64,000 nt of DNA from Dichomitus squalens LYAD-421 SS1 (Eukaryota > Basidiomycota > Agaricomycetes > Polyporales > Polyporaceae). Position numbers and translations under genes: made by a program. Location: contig NW_006766904.1 of the NCBI RefSeq assembly GCF_000275845.1, positions 62,001-126,000 of the forward strand, given 5' to 3'. The first letter of the stretch is position 1, and every line of letters starts with the position of its first letter. The notes beneath the pieces were generated by a model. That model saw nothing but the letters and a program-made list of their open reading frames with translations, did no database searches and had not been told where the DNA came from. Shown here piece after piece: positions 1 through 12,200 of this stretch.

Positions 1-849
1 GTCCGAGTAGTCGCCGCCGCGGAGGACGCCGACGAGGACGAGGCCGCCCTGGGTGAGCTGGATGTCGGGGTGCGCGCGGAGGTCGGCGGCGGCGTAGGTC
101 ATGACGTGGTTCCCGTCGTCCTTGCCCGCGGCGTTCTTCATGGGGTTGGTGCGGTTCCCGGATAGAGTCGCGCTCGGGCTGGGGGGGGGAGGGGGCGGGG
201 TCGGTGAATGTGGTCGAGCGTTGTGTGGGTAGAGGACGGGGACTCACTTGCGGACGACCAACTTGGCACCGAAGAGGAAGGTGTCGACATCGTCGGAGAG
301 AACGGCGTCGATGACCCCTATGCGGTTGAGGTATGCTAGCTCGGCCTCGGCCTCACCGGGAGCCTGCAAAGTACACAACGAGTCAGCGTATTGTTCGAGC
401 AAACGACAGAGCCACTCGCCATCCTCCACTCGAAGCCAAACGCCGAGATGATCTCCTGCATGCCCTGGACCATCCAGTGGTTCTTGCCGCTGATGCGCTT
501 GCCTCTCTTGATCTCGGGCCGCTTGGGGCCATCGAAGACGAAGAGGGGCAGGAAGGGCATGCCCATGAGTCGGGTGCAGCGGAAGAAGAGGGTGCGGAGC
601 TCGGGGTTCTCGCCCTCGCGGCCGTATGTTGCGTGGTAGAACCATATGCTGGCATCGATGCCGACGCGAAAGCCGCGCTTGCCGTCTGGGTTTGCCTCGA
701 AACCGTCCTTGACCGATAGGTGTGTGAGCGAGCGCATCTTCCCTGCTGGGCGCAGGACCTATGTGGCGCAGGAGCAAACTTGAGCATTTTAACACTGAGA
801 TGTATGCAAGTAAAGAGAGACTGACATCCCAAAGTCCTGGCACACCCAT
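1..849 (-). CDS. GEN1: GEN1/YEN1-like Holliday junction resolvase (5' part only; runs off the left edge)
   Basis: Rad2/XPG-family structure-specific nuclease that cuts Holliday junctions in the nucleus. The start is ATG at 849 (MGVPGLWD). Exons are 826-849, 420-758, 248-363 and 178 to the left edge. Joined, they give MGVPGLWDVLRP, then the XPG-N motif with the metal-binding Asp in GIDASIW, then the XPG-I motif APGEAEAEL and AVLSDDVDTFLFGA with its acidic residues, then RGGDYSD, the start of the helix-hairpin-helix region. The layout matches GEN1 rather than FEN1 because there is no long spacer between the N and I regions and the family-typical NRTNPMKNAAG segment follows. The intron at 364-419 reads best as GC-AG. 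The C-terminal part lies outside the window. Known: the nuclease family and its acidic active site. Inferred: the GEN1/YEN1 assignment within the Rad2 group. Confidence 0.88.
364..419 (-). other. Probable GC-AG intron in the GEN1-like gene
   Basis: On the minus strand the preceding exon ends in GAGTGGAGGATG and the intron starts GCGAGT and ends TTTGCAG (56 nt). Using this donor joins FEWRM directly to APGEAEAEL in phase, as in the family. A GT donor further in (GTCGTT) would also keep frame but adds four residues at a conserved junction. Confidence 0.6.
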
Positions 850-1963
850 CGTGGAAGTTCAATAGAGCTGTGTGATGTGGGGCGATATAGGCTGACTGTG
901 ACAAGGATGGCCGCCAAGCCAGTGACAGCCAAGCGTCCGCAGTACTTGGTCGGCGCCTGAGGGCCTTGGTTCGTGTCTCAACGTAACACTCGCGTCGCGA
1001 CGCGTCCTGCCGTAAGCACGGCCCGCCATCCGATAGCTCCGAGGGGACAAGCATAGTGGATGCATACACGACAAGTATACTACACCGATACATGGTATGC
1101 AAGACTTTGGACTACGACGACGACGACATGGTCCAATGCAGGGCACGACGCACAACCGCACCGTGTGCGCGCGAAGGCGAAGCGTAGCGCAGCCCACACG
1201 CCGGACCCCCTTCGATCCAAGCGCGCTACAATCGAGGACTATACGTAGCGTACCTGTCCAAAACGAAGCAAATCAAGGGAGAGAGGGGAGCCTCAGGCTC
1301 CTCCTCTCAACGGGTACATACCAAGGAACAGACTCTCGAAAAAGTCAAAGGCGATCCGAGGCAGGGAGAGGGGAAAGATGGAAGATTACGGTCTCTGGGA
1401 GAAGTAGGGTATGTGCGGCAGGATTTGTGTGTGGCATGTACGAATGCAAGCGGCAATAGCAGCGGCAGCAAATAGCAATTCGACGTATACAGAGGGATTG
1501 ACGGTCGTTCGAGGCGAGGCGAGGCGTTTGAGTGCCATATACACTGGGTTACTAGACATCTCGAAGATTGGACGATGATGATGCGATGGAGTGTTGACTG
1601 GTGGGATTATCCGGCTGGTGCAAGCAAGTGAGTGTATGCTATCCAGATGAGGCGATGATGTATCAAAGGCGGAAAACTATTAGCCTTGATTTCTTCAGAC
1701 AGGGACGAGAGACGGGCAAGACAGTATTGGACACAGATTCGTTCGAGACTGGGGGCATATACAAGATGCTGGCGTGGCACGCAGACATGCGCGCGTCCGC
1801 AGGCGAGCAGCCAAGGCTTGTGCCGATGACAGGGTGTTCGGCGGTGATCGTGGGCGAGCGATGCGCGCGTGCTGGAAAAGCCCGTTCCGTCGATTCAGTT
1901 CAGCCGCGGGTATAACTGGGATGTGAACCAGGCTGGGAAAAGCGATAGCATCATCGCAAGGAG
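850..1963. other. Intergenic, no gene recognised
   Basis: This stretch holds the upstream region of the GEN1-like gene and the 3' flank of the nucleotidyltransferase gene. It contains a short GAC-type triplet run near 1117-1128. The reading frames here are short and show no conserved motif or splice continuity. Confidence 0.6.
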
Positions 1964-4900
1964 TCATGAGCGCACGGTCGAGTCTTGGGCTTGATGCACG
2001 ACACGCGAGACATCCTTGTCTCCTTGCCCCTCGATCGCACATTGCGACAGGCGCTCGACGACAGGACTGCTCTCCGTGATCAGAACTCCCGGAGTCGGAA
2101 GATGAGGCGAGTCCCTACTCTCCTCGACGGCAGCCACAGAATGGTCCATATCAACAGGGGTCACCTCGGAGCCCGCGACCAGTGTTTCGACCGGCTTGGT
2201 CTCTTCCACCGAGGGTTCCGGGACCGGAGTGGCAGGAGCTGGAGCAGGGAAGACAGAGACAGGAACTGGCGTCCCCGAACCGTTCTCCTTCCCAAACGCA
2301 TCCCGCACCTCCGGCGCAGGCTCATCCAACAGAGGTATCGGCGACCGGAGAGGACTCACGACACCTCCGCCCTCGCCCTCTCCCCTTTCCTTCAGCTCGC
2401 TGCGCGCCGGGGACGGCGGCGACGTCGACAGCGGGGACGACGACGCGGCATATTGGGAGCTCGTGCACGACGTGGGGGGCGACGCGCTTCCCGAGGAATG
2501 CGAGTTGGATGCGAACGGAGACGCCGAGCGCATCTGCGCCCGCTCTTGCTCCTCCGTTCGGAGGTGCACCACAGGCGTGGCTAGCGTCCGCGCGTCGAAG
2601 ACTGTTGGCTGGGCAGGTAGGGGCGCCAGTCCAGTATGGCTTCCCTGTGCACTAAGGCTGCGTTCGCGATCAGCGCGCAATCGTGGCGGGAGATTCGTCG
2701 CGCCCAACCGGGGGCTGGGATACGTTGACTGATACGGGTATAGCGGATTCCGCTGAGTCGGAAGGTACGGCGGTGAGCGCGACCTTGACTGCGAATGCCT
2801 TGGACCGAGGGTAGACCCCGTGGGCACGGGCAACGAGATGGGAGGAGTAGAGACAGAGGAGGGGAAGTTGTGTACGTTCGCCGGTGGCGTAGGCGCCGTG
2901 ATCGTGGCATTCGAATGCGTGTGCTGATGCGAGTACATGCGCTCGCTCCGCCCCTGCTCGTTGTGTAGCGACGACGACGCAGGCGCATCTGCGGGAAGCC
3001 GCGAGGGCCCTGCTACAGGTACCTCCACCTCGGTATCCGTTGAAAGACCGCGACGGATCATGATCGGTGAGTCGCGGTGAGATTCGGAGCGCGACCGACT
3101 TCGGCTTCTACTCCTACTCCTACTGCGACTTTCGTCAGACTGACGCACATGGGAACCAACCTGATCGTAGAGCGACTGTGGCGACGTATGTTGCGTCTGA
3201 GGGCTGAAACCCGCCATGGTGCGATACACCCGTTCTCTGGCGGGCATAGCCTCATAGTACACGTTACCGTGTGCCTGTGCTTGTGCGTGCGCTTCAGCAG
3301 CAGCCTGAAGAACATAGCGTGGCGCGGGATGGCCTAGAGTGGGGGAAATATGCGCTTGGTAGGCAGCAGCCAGATGGTTGGGAAGCCCCGCTGGAATGGC
3401 GGGAAGCGAGAACCGGTTGGGGTTCCGTACAGGGAATGACATGGATCGCCGGGGCGTGTGCGTATCCATGCGTGGCGGCGGGGTGAACCCTTCATTCCGG
3501 TCGCCGGGTGTCATTCGGCCTCCCGAGTTTGCGAGGCTCGGGCTCGACGGCTGCTGGTCAACCCGCCCTGCAGGTCGTCCCCGTAACCTGGAGATCATCT
3601 TCACGTCCACGCCGCCTTCCAAGCGCGAGTTCAACGGCGGGCCGCCAGTCAGCCCAGATGACGAAGAATCGATACCGTACTGCTGCTGTAGGCGCTGTTG
3701 CAGGGCTTGTTGCTGAGCATGGAGACTGGCCAGCTGCCTCTCGCGTTCCCGATATTCCCGGCTATAGTGCACTGCGCCCTCCTCGATGAACGACCTCACG
3801 GAGCGTAAGTCGTCTGACTCGGCCATCGACAGAGCCTCATCATCGGTGTGCGTCTCGCTATTGTTCGAGGATGCATACGAACGGTCACGTAAGTGAGGTC
3901 CTGCTGAGAACGTTGCGAGCGCCAGTCCTTGGTCGAGGCGGCTCTCGAACGCAGAGCGATCTTCTTCGGTGGCTTCCGGGGGCGGTGGGCTTGTCCACTT
4001 GCTCCGTATCGGAGCCATGTGGTCGAGCTTGTCTACTGGTAGACGGAGAGGAGTGTCCTTCGTGATAGCGGAACGAGCGCTAGGTGAGTCACCGGGCGAG
4101 GAAGGGACGGGAGAAACAGGGGATGACATCTGTGAGAACTTCCGAGAAGCAAGCTCTTCAGGGGCAGGGACCGGCACGGGCACGCCGTTTGGGCGCATCG
4201 GGCTGCTGCCAACAGTGTACGGAGTTTGAGGAGGGATAGAATTGAGACGGGGCGGTGCGAAGGCAGACCGTGGCTGTGATGGGGGAGGACCCAGACTCTC
4301 GTCCTTCCGTTCTTCACACAATTGCGCAAGAGCGAGAATCGCGCGGTCGGGTCTGCTCTGCAATATTCGCGACGCACGCATGAACTCTCCTCGGATCTGC
4401 GTATGCAAGCTAAGTTCGGAATCACAGGTCGACAAGCCCTGCTCGATACTCACAGTATAGAGGCCATCCTTAGTAACACACCGCGCCACGTTGAAGTCGG
4501 TCTCGAAAGGATCCTGAACTACGTCAGGCAACATATGGTACGAGACGTAAAGATAGGCTCACCTCGATACACAGGCGGTTCCGTTCACGGGAGGTCCCGA
4601 TGTCGGATTGCTGACAGCGAGCATGAGTGACGGATTCGGAGTCAGTGGGAACTGTGGAAGTACCTCAGTTGCCCACCCCTTGTCCTCCTTCTTAAGCAGA
4701 CCTGCCCTAATGGAGGCCACTGCAGTGTTATACGCGAAGTCGCGCGAATAGAACTTGAAGAAGTCAATCAACCTGATGGCCGCTTAGTATCGGAATCGCT
4801 TGAACAAGGAAGTGACGAACAGTTCTGCGACAGTATCCGTATTTGCTGACTTCCATCGCTGCCGAAGGAGCTCTATGTCGTCAAAGAACCTGCATACAGT

Positions 4901-6032
4901 CAGCAATTTGACAAGGCGCAGCAAAGTAGCGCGTTAATCACCAGATGTTATATCCATTTAGATGTGATTCTTCCTGCAATCATACCGATCCGCTCAGAGG
5001 ACCTGTGAAACGACACTAGCGCACTTGAAACACACCTCTGATATAGGCCGCAGAGGCGGCATTTGCTGTAGATTAGGAAGTACTGGTGGGGTCTTGACAT
5101 GCATAAGGAAGTAGATTACAAGGAGCACATAGCCGTACGAAGACAAGGTGCCTTTATATGGGGAATTGATTTTGCTGTGGAGACATGAGTAACTGGACAC
5201 GATGCAGCAATATGTGTAACCACTAACCGTCGTTTGCTCCATACTTTCACTGTGGGACAAGGTAGGAATAAGAGAAACGTGAATCAGTACTGAGCGAATA
5301 TCGAAGCCTGACTGCGCTTCCACTTACGGAATAGAACCATTGTCCGCACTCGGGCGGGGTCCACGGATGCATAACACATCAATAGCCGCGTGTTCTCCAA
5401 CGCAAGCCTGTTTTCGAACCCAATATCGCAGGCGATGCCAAAGGGTAATGCAGGCGAAGGGTCGAGGTTGAGCTTCACGATCGGTATTCGTGCATGAGGG
5501 AGCGGCTTCACATGAAACTTGGTCTCTGCGCAAGAACCGTCGATGTGTATGGCGATCGTCCAGGCTGAGGAGACCACACACCTCGTTCTAGAAGATCCCC
5601 AACCATGGTGACGAGATCGGCCGCACTCAGGCGTTCCCCGGAATCAATGAGACAGCACAAGTCCATGTCTGTAGAGAAGGGACGATCAGCCGCGGGTCCG
5701 AGGCTCCCCGTGGTTGGGGAGAGCGACGCACCAGAGTTCTTGAGGCTGAAGCCATTGGCAGAGCTTCCAAAGGAGAGCAGCCTGCTATCGGGCTCGATTG
5801 TGCGGATTAAGCGTTCGAGGAGCTTGCGAACGTCCTCCTTGACAGCCATCTCCTCTGTGGTTGGGAGGAGCTGAACGACGAACTCGAAGAGACATTGGGA
5901 GAAGTCTTGGATGAAGCGCTGCCGCGAGATAAGTCTCCGTTGTTGCTGAGGAGGTGAATTCGGAGCTAAGAATTGCTGACGAGAGGTAGACTGAGCGGTG
6001 TTGAGCGGGGACGGGGCGAAGGTAGTCGCCAT
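1964..6032 (-). CDS. Cid1-like terminal nucleotidyltransferase (poly(A)/poly(U) polymerase) with long disordered tail
   Basis: Non-canonical poly(A)/terminal uridylyltransferase that adds nucleotides to RNA 3' ends. Start is MATTFAPSP at 6032. Ten exons: 5582-6032, 5328-5525, 5228-5249, 5036-5174, 4942-4973, 4821-4889, 4664-4772, 4563-4610, 4454-4513, 1964-4396. They sum to 1186 residues. The polymerase beta-like core has FGSSANGF (about residues 88-95), the catalytic pair in STDMDLC (D122, D124) and a third Asp region in CDIGFEN. The PAP-associated domain has LKVWSKRRKINSPYKG, SSYGYVL, and NRLCIEDPFETDFNVAR. After IRGEFMRASRIL comes about 790 residues of low-complexity Ser/Pro-rich sequence including a run of SR dipeptides coded near 3080-3125. 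No zinc knuckle or RNA-binding domain was seen. A or U preference cannot be read from the sequence with confidence. Confidence 0.88.
4942..4973 (-). other. 32-nt microexon of the nucleotidyltransferase gene
   Basis: The exon codes EESHLNGYNIW together with the next exon. It is flanked by ATTGCAG and GTGATT, with phase matching on both sides. Confidence 0.85.
5228..5249 (-). other. 22-nt microexon of the nucleotidyltransferase gene
   Basis: The exon codes the centre of LKVWSKRR in the catalytic module. It is flanked by CCCACAG and GTTAGT, and only with it does the frame run from MVLF to KINSPYKG. Confidence 0.85.
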
Positions 6033-7499
6033 AGGTGAGACTGCGTAGATGCAGCGGACGATCCGACCAGCAGACTGAAAAGGGACGAGTATTCGAGTAC
6101 GATGGTGGATGCGTCGAACGGTTCTGGGCTCGTCGTCGAAGGCCGGGTGGGGGAGTTGTATGGGGTAAGAGGCAGAGGTGGGCCTTGTCCTGGGCTCAGG
6201 CGTTGTTGAGCCTGTTATGGAATGTGCCTCATGCGTTCCGCTTCGGCTATGAATAGCGCTCATGATGACCGCCCCGTCCTCTATCGCCCGTCGACTACGC
6301 CTGGGCTCACATTTCTTGTTCCAACCGTCTCGGTCGGTACACTTCAAGGTCATTGTGAGCCTTCCGTTCTACCAGCCAAGAACCCTGATCGCTCACTCTT
6401 CTTCAATTGCTAACTCAGCGTCCCTCACAGGCTGCGGCGGCAGGTTGTGCGAAATACACCTCTAAATATATAGTCGAAATAGACTCTCAGAGTGCCCCCT
6501 CAACCCACCACCATGCCGACCGACATGTACACACCATACAGCTCCCGTTCGGGCGGACAATGGGGAACATAGGCCACGGCGCTGAGACCTTGCATTCTGA
6601 CTGCCCACCGATGATCCGGGTCGTGATTATCCCTCCCCGTATCATACATAGGCTCTCACTGAACCGACGCGCCCTCCACTTATCCGCCCTACTATTTACC
6701 TCGACTCGAGAAGTCGCGTTTCTTATACTCATCAAGCCGTGACCACCGTGCCGCGCCCGAAGGCCACCCGTGGGTATCGTTTTGGTCGTGCCTCCAACTC
6801 CGTTGTCCAACCGTCGGCATCCTTCTCATCGTCCGTTAAGCAACTTCGACCGAGTTCTTATCGGACATACGGCATGAGATTCTCCCCCTCAAGCTACTTA
6901 TCCGAGGCGCGCACCTGCTGGGAAATGTGCACACCGTTCCAATCCCAAAATGTCAGGATTTTCCGGATCATTCGCCAGACGAGCGCGTCACACTGTCTAT
7001 GGACCTCACATTCCCTTCCTCGTGCTGGGTCAAGGTTCAGAAACCAACAGGGATTCGTTACACTAGTCAGAGACGGTCAGCAGGGGCGAACGACGCCGGT
7101 AGGCGCTGTGAATTGGTGAGAGCAACAACATTGTGGATATGTATGTACTCGCTGCACCCGCGAGCAATGAGTCGACCCCAGATGCTTATGTGATAGCGAG
7201 CGAACATCCTGCCATCCCGTCAAGGGCGCCGGGTTTGATACATCATCGCCTACAATGCACATTGGACAGCGCAGACAAGATGATCATCTTCTGCTGATGC
7301 TGCATGGGGATGCGACGTGTTGGGACGCAGTGCTTATGTATAGGCAGACCATCAAATGCAAATCTCTGACAGGTTCCCACTTCCTGTCAATCACTATGTA
7401 GTACTGTCGCTTTGAGTCCGTACTGATGAGTCCAGGACGCACGTGCCAAAGTATAAGGGAGGTAGGTAGCGCTTCCGATAAGACCAGCCTTGACAAACC
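6033..7499. other. Intergenic: promoter side of the nucleotidyltransferase gene and 3' flank of the next gene
   Basis: About 1.5 kb with only short, overlapping frames lacking motifs. A TATA-like AT-rich block (CTCTAAATATATAG) lies near 6461-6474, about 430 bp upstream of the 6032 start. I see no other gene. Confidence 0.55.
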
Positions 7500-9072
7500 T
7501 CATGCTATTCTGAATCGGGTACAGAACAGAGTAGTACCGTCTCTTGGTAAAGCTCCGAAGCGTCGCAATTCCTCAGCACTAAGATCCGAACTGTTGTACG
7601 GACACCATATATGCAAATCCTTCCCCTCCTTAACCTCGTCCAACGTATGTGCTCTCCCTGCAGCGGTCCCTGGACTACTGAAGTCCAAGAGCACAGTCAC
7701 GTCACCGGTTGTCCTGCCTTTGACGATGTGCGCGCACTTCACGATAGCCAATCGCGGTGCGTTGTGCGACCGTTGTAGACTAGCGACGGATGTTATGTGG
7801 GCAACTTCGAAGATGCGGAGGGCGAGATCTGGAGCCACAGGCCGATGTTCCTTCGAGCGCTGCGCCTGAAGTTGCATATCTTTGGACCAGAGAGTCAGGG
7901 CAGTATGCCGTTTGGAGAATAGATGCTGAGCCCGATCGGCCAATCCTCCTCTGAAGGACGACGATCAGCATCTCTCCACCGACCGCGATCGCTGATACAC
8001 ACCTGATATACTTAGCAGCTTTGGATTTGGATGCCTTCTCCGGACTCTGTTTCAGCCCGCGGATGAGCTCTCGCTCGGCAGGGGGCACAAAAGTGGGAGC
8101 AGTCTGTCCCAACCCCAGTGCCATGATTTCATCTACCCCGCTCTCCGTGCGGGGATCTGTGGCGATGGCTACACGCGTCGTCGAGATGGTTTTCAAGTTA
8201 GCAGCATCCGGTAGAGCTGGTCCTCTTCTAAGTGGGGGAGGGAGAGGGGGCTGGATTGCATATATGCTACGCGCAGGCTTAGCAGGTTCCCGTGCGGGAA
8301 GGGGAGGTAGAAACTCTTGTATGCTCGCCTTCGCCAAAGGTTTCGCTCTCGAAGATGAGATGTTCCTCTCTGGCGGAAGCACGGGTATATGGCGCTTCAA
8401 AGTGAACTTGGAGGAGGATACAGAGGCTGAAGCGAACGATGGTGGCTTCGGAAGTCTCACTGGCACAGTCTTCCCAGCAAAAGCAGGGCCGGCGGGATGC
8501 TTAAAGGGACCTGCCTGCGGCGGATCGGGAGCAAGCAGTGGGGGTTGCTGAATGCGCAAAGGCAACACATCCGAAGGGCCGCCTAGCAGAGACTGGGACA
8601 GGGGAGGTTTCGCACGTGCAGGCATACCCAACGGCGTGTCCTTTGGCGACGACCTCGATCGCTTTGGGTCATGGAACGCAGAGGCGAACTTGCGAGCTGG
8701 AGCTTTTCCGCCACTTGGTTTGAGGCCTTCGAAGCCATCTGGAGCATACATCATCTTGCGTTTCTTGGCTGGTGAAGGATCCTGAGATTAAGCTAATGCT
8801 CAGTATCGCACGCGATCGCAGCACTGTCACCGTTACCTTACATGGTTGATGTCCGCTGTTTGTGAGTGTTCGGACATAGCTCTGATCCACAAAAGGCGAC
8901 AAGGTATTCTTATGAGTAAGGATCAGCCCAGCAACAGCGCTCAAAGACAACTAAGGATGTCCGGAGAGAGAACTCGGAGTGGCTGATGTGGTGAGCTGTG
9001 GCGCTCGAGTAGATTGCAAGTCACGTGGTCTGGCCCTCCTCGATCAGACGACCGCTTGACCGAGCTCGACAT
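7500..9072 (-). CDS. Hypothetical protein, probably fungus-restricted
   Basis: I do not recognise the family. Proposed exons are 9025-9072, 8837-8950, 8003-8781 and 7500-7950, giving 463 residues in frame. The first exon (MSSSVKRSSDRGGPDH) is the least certain; the next begins LSLSAVAGLIL. The strongest-looking segments are the N-terminal NTLSPFVDQSYVRTLTNSGH and the basic DPSPAKKRKMMYAPDGF, which resembles a nuclear localisation signal. A long Pro-rich, disordered middle follows with spaced short motifs. The C-terminal 150 residues look folded: SKDMQLQAQRS, LALRIFEVAHI, then KGRTTGDVTVLLDFSSP and a final TTLFCTRFRIA. It is divergent from LAA1 with 173 bp between the two starts. Evidence that it is real: four exons with proper splice sites, consistent phase and codon bias unlike the shadow frames. 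Function cannot be assigned. Confidence 0.65.
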
Positions 9073-9245
9073 CCAAACCGCTCGGCGTGCACTTCTACAG
9101 AGATCTATACCCTTGCTTTCGTGGACCTGTCCTATTGTATACAGCGCGCCGTCTTGTATACAGCGTTTCGTCTTCCCTCACCCTGTCAATACGAGCACAA
9201 GGCCAGGAACATTCTTAGACCACCCCCCGCAACGCAGGCTACGCT
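9073..9245. promoter_or_regulatory. Short divergent promoter region (hypothetical gene / LAA1)
   Basis: Only 173 bp separate the proposed start codons of the two divergent genes, so both transcripts must start from this segment or nearby. No clear TATA box was seen. Confidence 0.45.
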
Positions 9246-12200
9246 ATGGCGGCAAGCGATTCCGCCTTAGAGCTGCTTGACGAAGTACGAATCTATCATT
9301 TTGTTGCATTGTAGAAGACTCATTTTGTGTCAGTCGAAAGTCTCTGGAGAGAACGGGGAGATCTACCTCTTCCAATGGCTGTCGTCGACAGAGAGGTTAG
9401 CCAAGAAGGCTACTCCGGTGTGTTCAAAGCTCTCCGCTTGTGACAGTAGGCTCATGTCGCTTTCAGGAGCAGCTCAAGGTCGTGCAAACGGACCTTGAAG
9501 CAGACATGATCAAGGTCATTACAGCTCCGGAACCGTTCCCCCTTCCAGGCCGGCCCGTTAGGAGGCTTGTCGCAAGTTGTCTGAAGGCATTCTACATGCG
9601 TGGAGAGACCAAGTCACTCTTCGACACAATCCAAGCATTTCTCAAACTGCTTGCCGAAACGAAGCCTCCGGCGAAGGATTCTAGCAGGACGTAGGTTCGT
9701 TTACTGACTTCCCCTTCGCCAGTCTTACCTCGATACAGTGCCGCCATGTATTGCGTCGGAGAGCTCATGGGCACGTTTGGGTCCCAGGTACGCGCTTACT
9801 CTCATTGTCCCAAAAACAACTTACTCAGAGCTGGATAGGTTATGTCCCTCATGGCCGAAGTTGCAACTGTTACTATCAAGTTGTACCGTTCCTCAAGCGT
9901 ACGTCGGTCATATGCCTAACTCTGAACCACTCCTGGAGAGTGCTCATGTGCGCCGACACAGCCCATCATCCTACGGGCATATTCTCTCTACACACTCGCG
10001 AGAGCATTGAGTACCGCAAAACGAGCTGTCGCGGACTCCGTCGCGAAGGATATTATCAAGCACAGCAAGAACGCGCTCAGCGACAAGGCCCTTCCTGTCC
10101 AGCGAGCAGCATGCGAGGTGCGTCTCCGCGTGGTATGTTCATCCGGTGAGGTCTGATGTTGGTGTAGGTTCTCATCTTAATGTATCCCTCTGGAGATGGC
10201 ACGCGGTCTGTGGCTGATGTGGAGAGCGTCCTGAGCATTTGCGTGAAGAGTCTTGAAGGTGCCGATCACCTAACTCGCAGGGCTCTCGCTAAGCTTGCAG
10301 CGCACATGCTGGCGTCGACACAGGTTGAGAAGGTCATTCCTGTCGTTGACACAGCGAAGAAGGGAAAGAAGACACAGAAGGAGGACGAAGACGAGGATTC
10401 CACGCCCGGAATGCACGTTGCTGCTGAGGAGTCTAAACCGGTCATGACGCCTACCGAGATGCTCCAGCAACTGTCTACACATTTCAACAAGCCTCAAGCA
10501 TCCCGTAGGACACGAGTAGGGATCTTTGATTTCTACTCTGCCTTGCTTTCTCTGCTGGGCTCTAGCTTTGTCGAGAGCAACTATGCGCTGATCGTCACAC
10601 ATTTCATGACGGAGATCGTCTCTAACCCAAGGAACTCAGGAAGCCGCTACGAGATAATCTTTGTGCGCTCACTGGTCGAGGTTGTTCTTCGAGACCTCAT
10701 CGGCGTGCGGATGCTCGGTGAACAAGCGCAGATCGCTGCAATTCAAGAGCTTTCTAACACATACCTCAAACGCTGGCCTGCGTTGATGCCCGGGTCGTCT
10801 GCACCTAGCCCATTGTGTCTAGTCATCGCCTTGAGGGAAGTGAGCGGGCTTGTCCAGCAACTCGGAAACGCACCCGGACCAGTCCAGGTACGCATATGAG
10901 TTATCTGACTGAGCTCCCTGAACTGAAATAGTTTAGGACGCTCTGCTGGACCCATTGCTTAACCTTCTATCGCACCCAAGCCACAGTGTCCGGATCAACA
11001 CCGCATGGACACTGCGCTGTTTCTGCTACTCGACGCCACTTCGTCTGCCCAAAGTACTCATCAGCGTCGTGGAGAAGATGCAGCGCGATATCTCAGCTCT
11101 GACGACTCCCGCTGCACCCTCCGACATCCACCTCCGTGCGCTCGGCCATGCGTACGGTCTCGCGGCGCTCCTTGCCGTCATCCCCGATCGCCCCCTCTAT
11201 GTCTCGTACGACATCAGCGCGAAAGTGTTCGACATGGCCGTGCAAGTCCTCAAGCGTGCCGGCGAGCACGATGTCAAGATTGCTCAGGTCGAGATCGAGA
11301 TCGCGTGGACGTGCATCGCGTCGCTCATGACTCTTGGCCCCAACTTCGTCCGTCCGCACCTGCCGCAGCTGCTCGTCCTCTGGCGCAACGCGCTCCCCAA
11401 GCCGACGATGAAGGACGGAGCTGCTGGGAGAAGCGTCGCAGAGTGGGAGTTCTTGCTTCATGTCCGCGAGAGCACCGTTGGCGCTATCTATTGTTTCCTC
11501 AAGCATAATTCGCCTACGCTCGTGTCTGCCGACGTCACGAGACGCATATCCTCCTTACTCAGTAATGGCCTCGCTTTTGCTAACACATTCTTGACAAGCC
11601 GAGCGACCTTGAACCAAGAGGAGCTCTCGGCGGACGGCAAGGGTTTCAGTATTGATAGGCGCGAAGCTCTTCTCCGGTCTCGCATCTTCCAGTCCTTCTC
11701 GCTGCTTGGCTTTGGGGGCGTCACGGAGTCTGTACAAAGCTCCCTGCTACAGTCTGTGATCACTCTGTTTGCCAGCCCCGATGGCTACGCTGGCTCTTCA
11801 GTCCAGGCGGCAATCGCCTCGTCCGCGGGGACATTTACGTCGATCTGGCAGAGTATGGATGGGTACGCGTACGGTTTAACGAGTTTGCAAGTGGACGACA
11901 GCCCCAAGGACTGGATGAACAGGGACAGTATTGAGATGGCTATTGACGAGATGGTATGCCTTCTGTGGCTGCTACGTATACCTTCACTTATTCCGCTGAA
12001 CAGACTCAGAAGCCCATCATGACTGCACTGGAGCACGACCCACTCTATTTGTGCCAGGCGCTAGCAGTGGATACCAGCCGGAGGGTCCCGGAACCGCCTC
12101 CGGCCGCTACCGCAGCAGTGGACGCTGCCGTTCAGCTCTTCGCTCAGCTACTCCCCCTACAAGATGTCGCGCAGACGACCCGCGTCGTCACACAATTGTT

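Noticed and set aside
7423..7440. CTGATGAG motif resembling a hammerhead ribozyme core
   Set aside because: No matching GAAAC strand or flanking stems were found nearby; the motif alone is common by chance.
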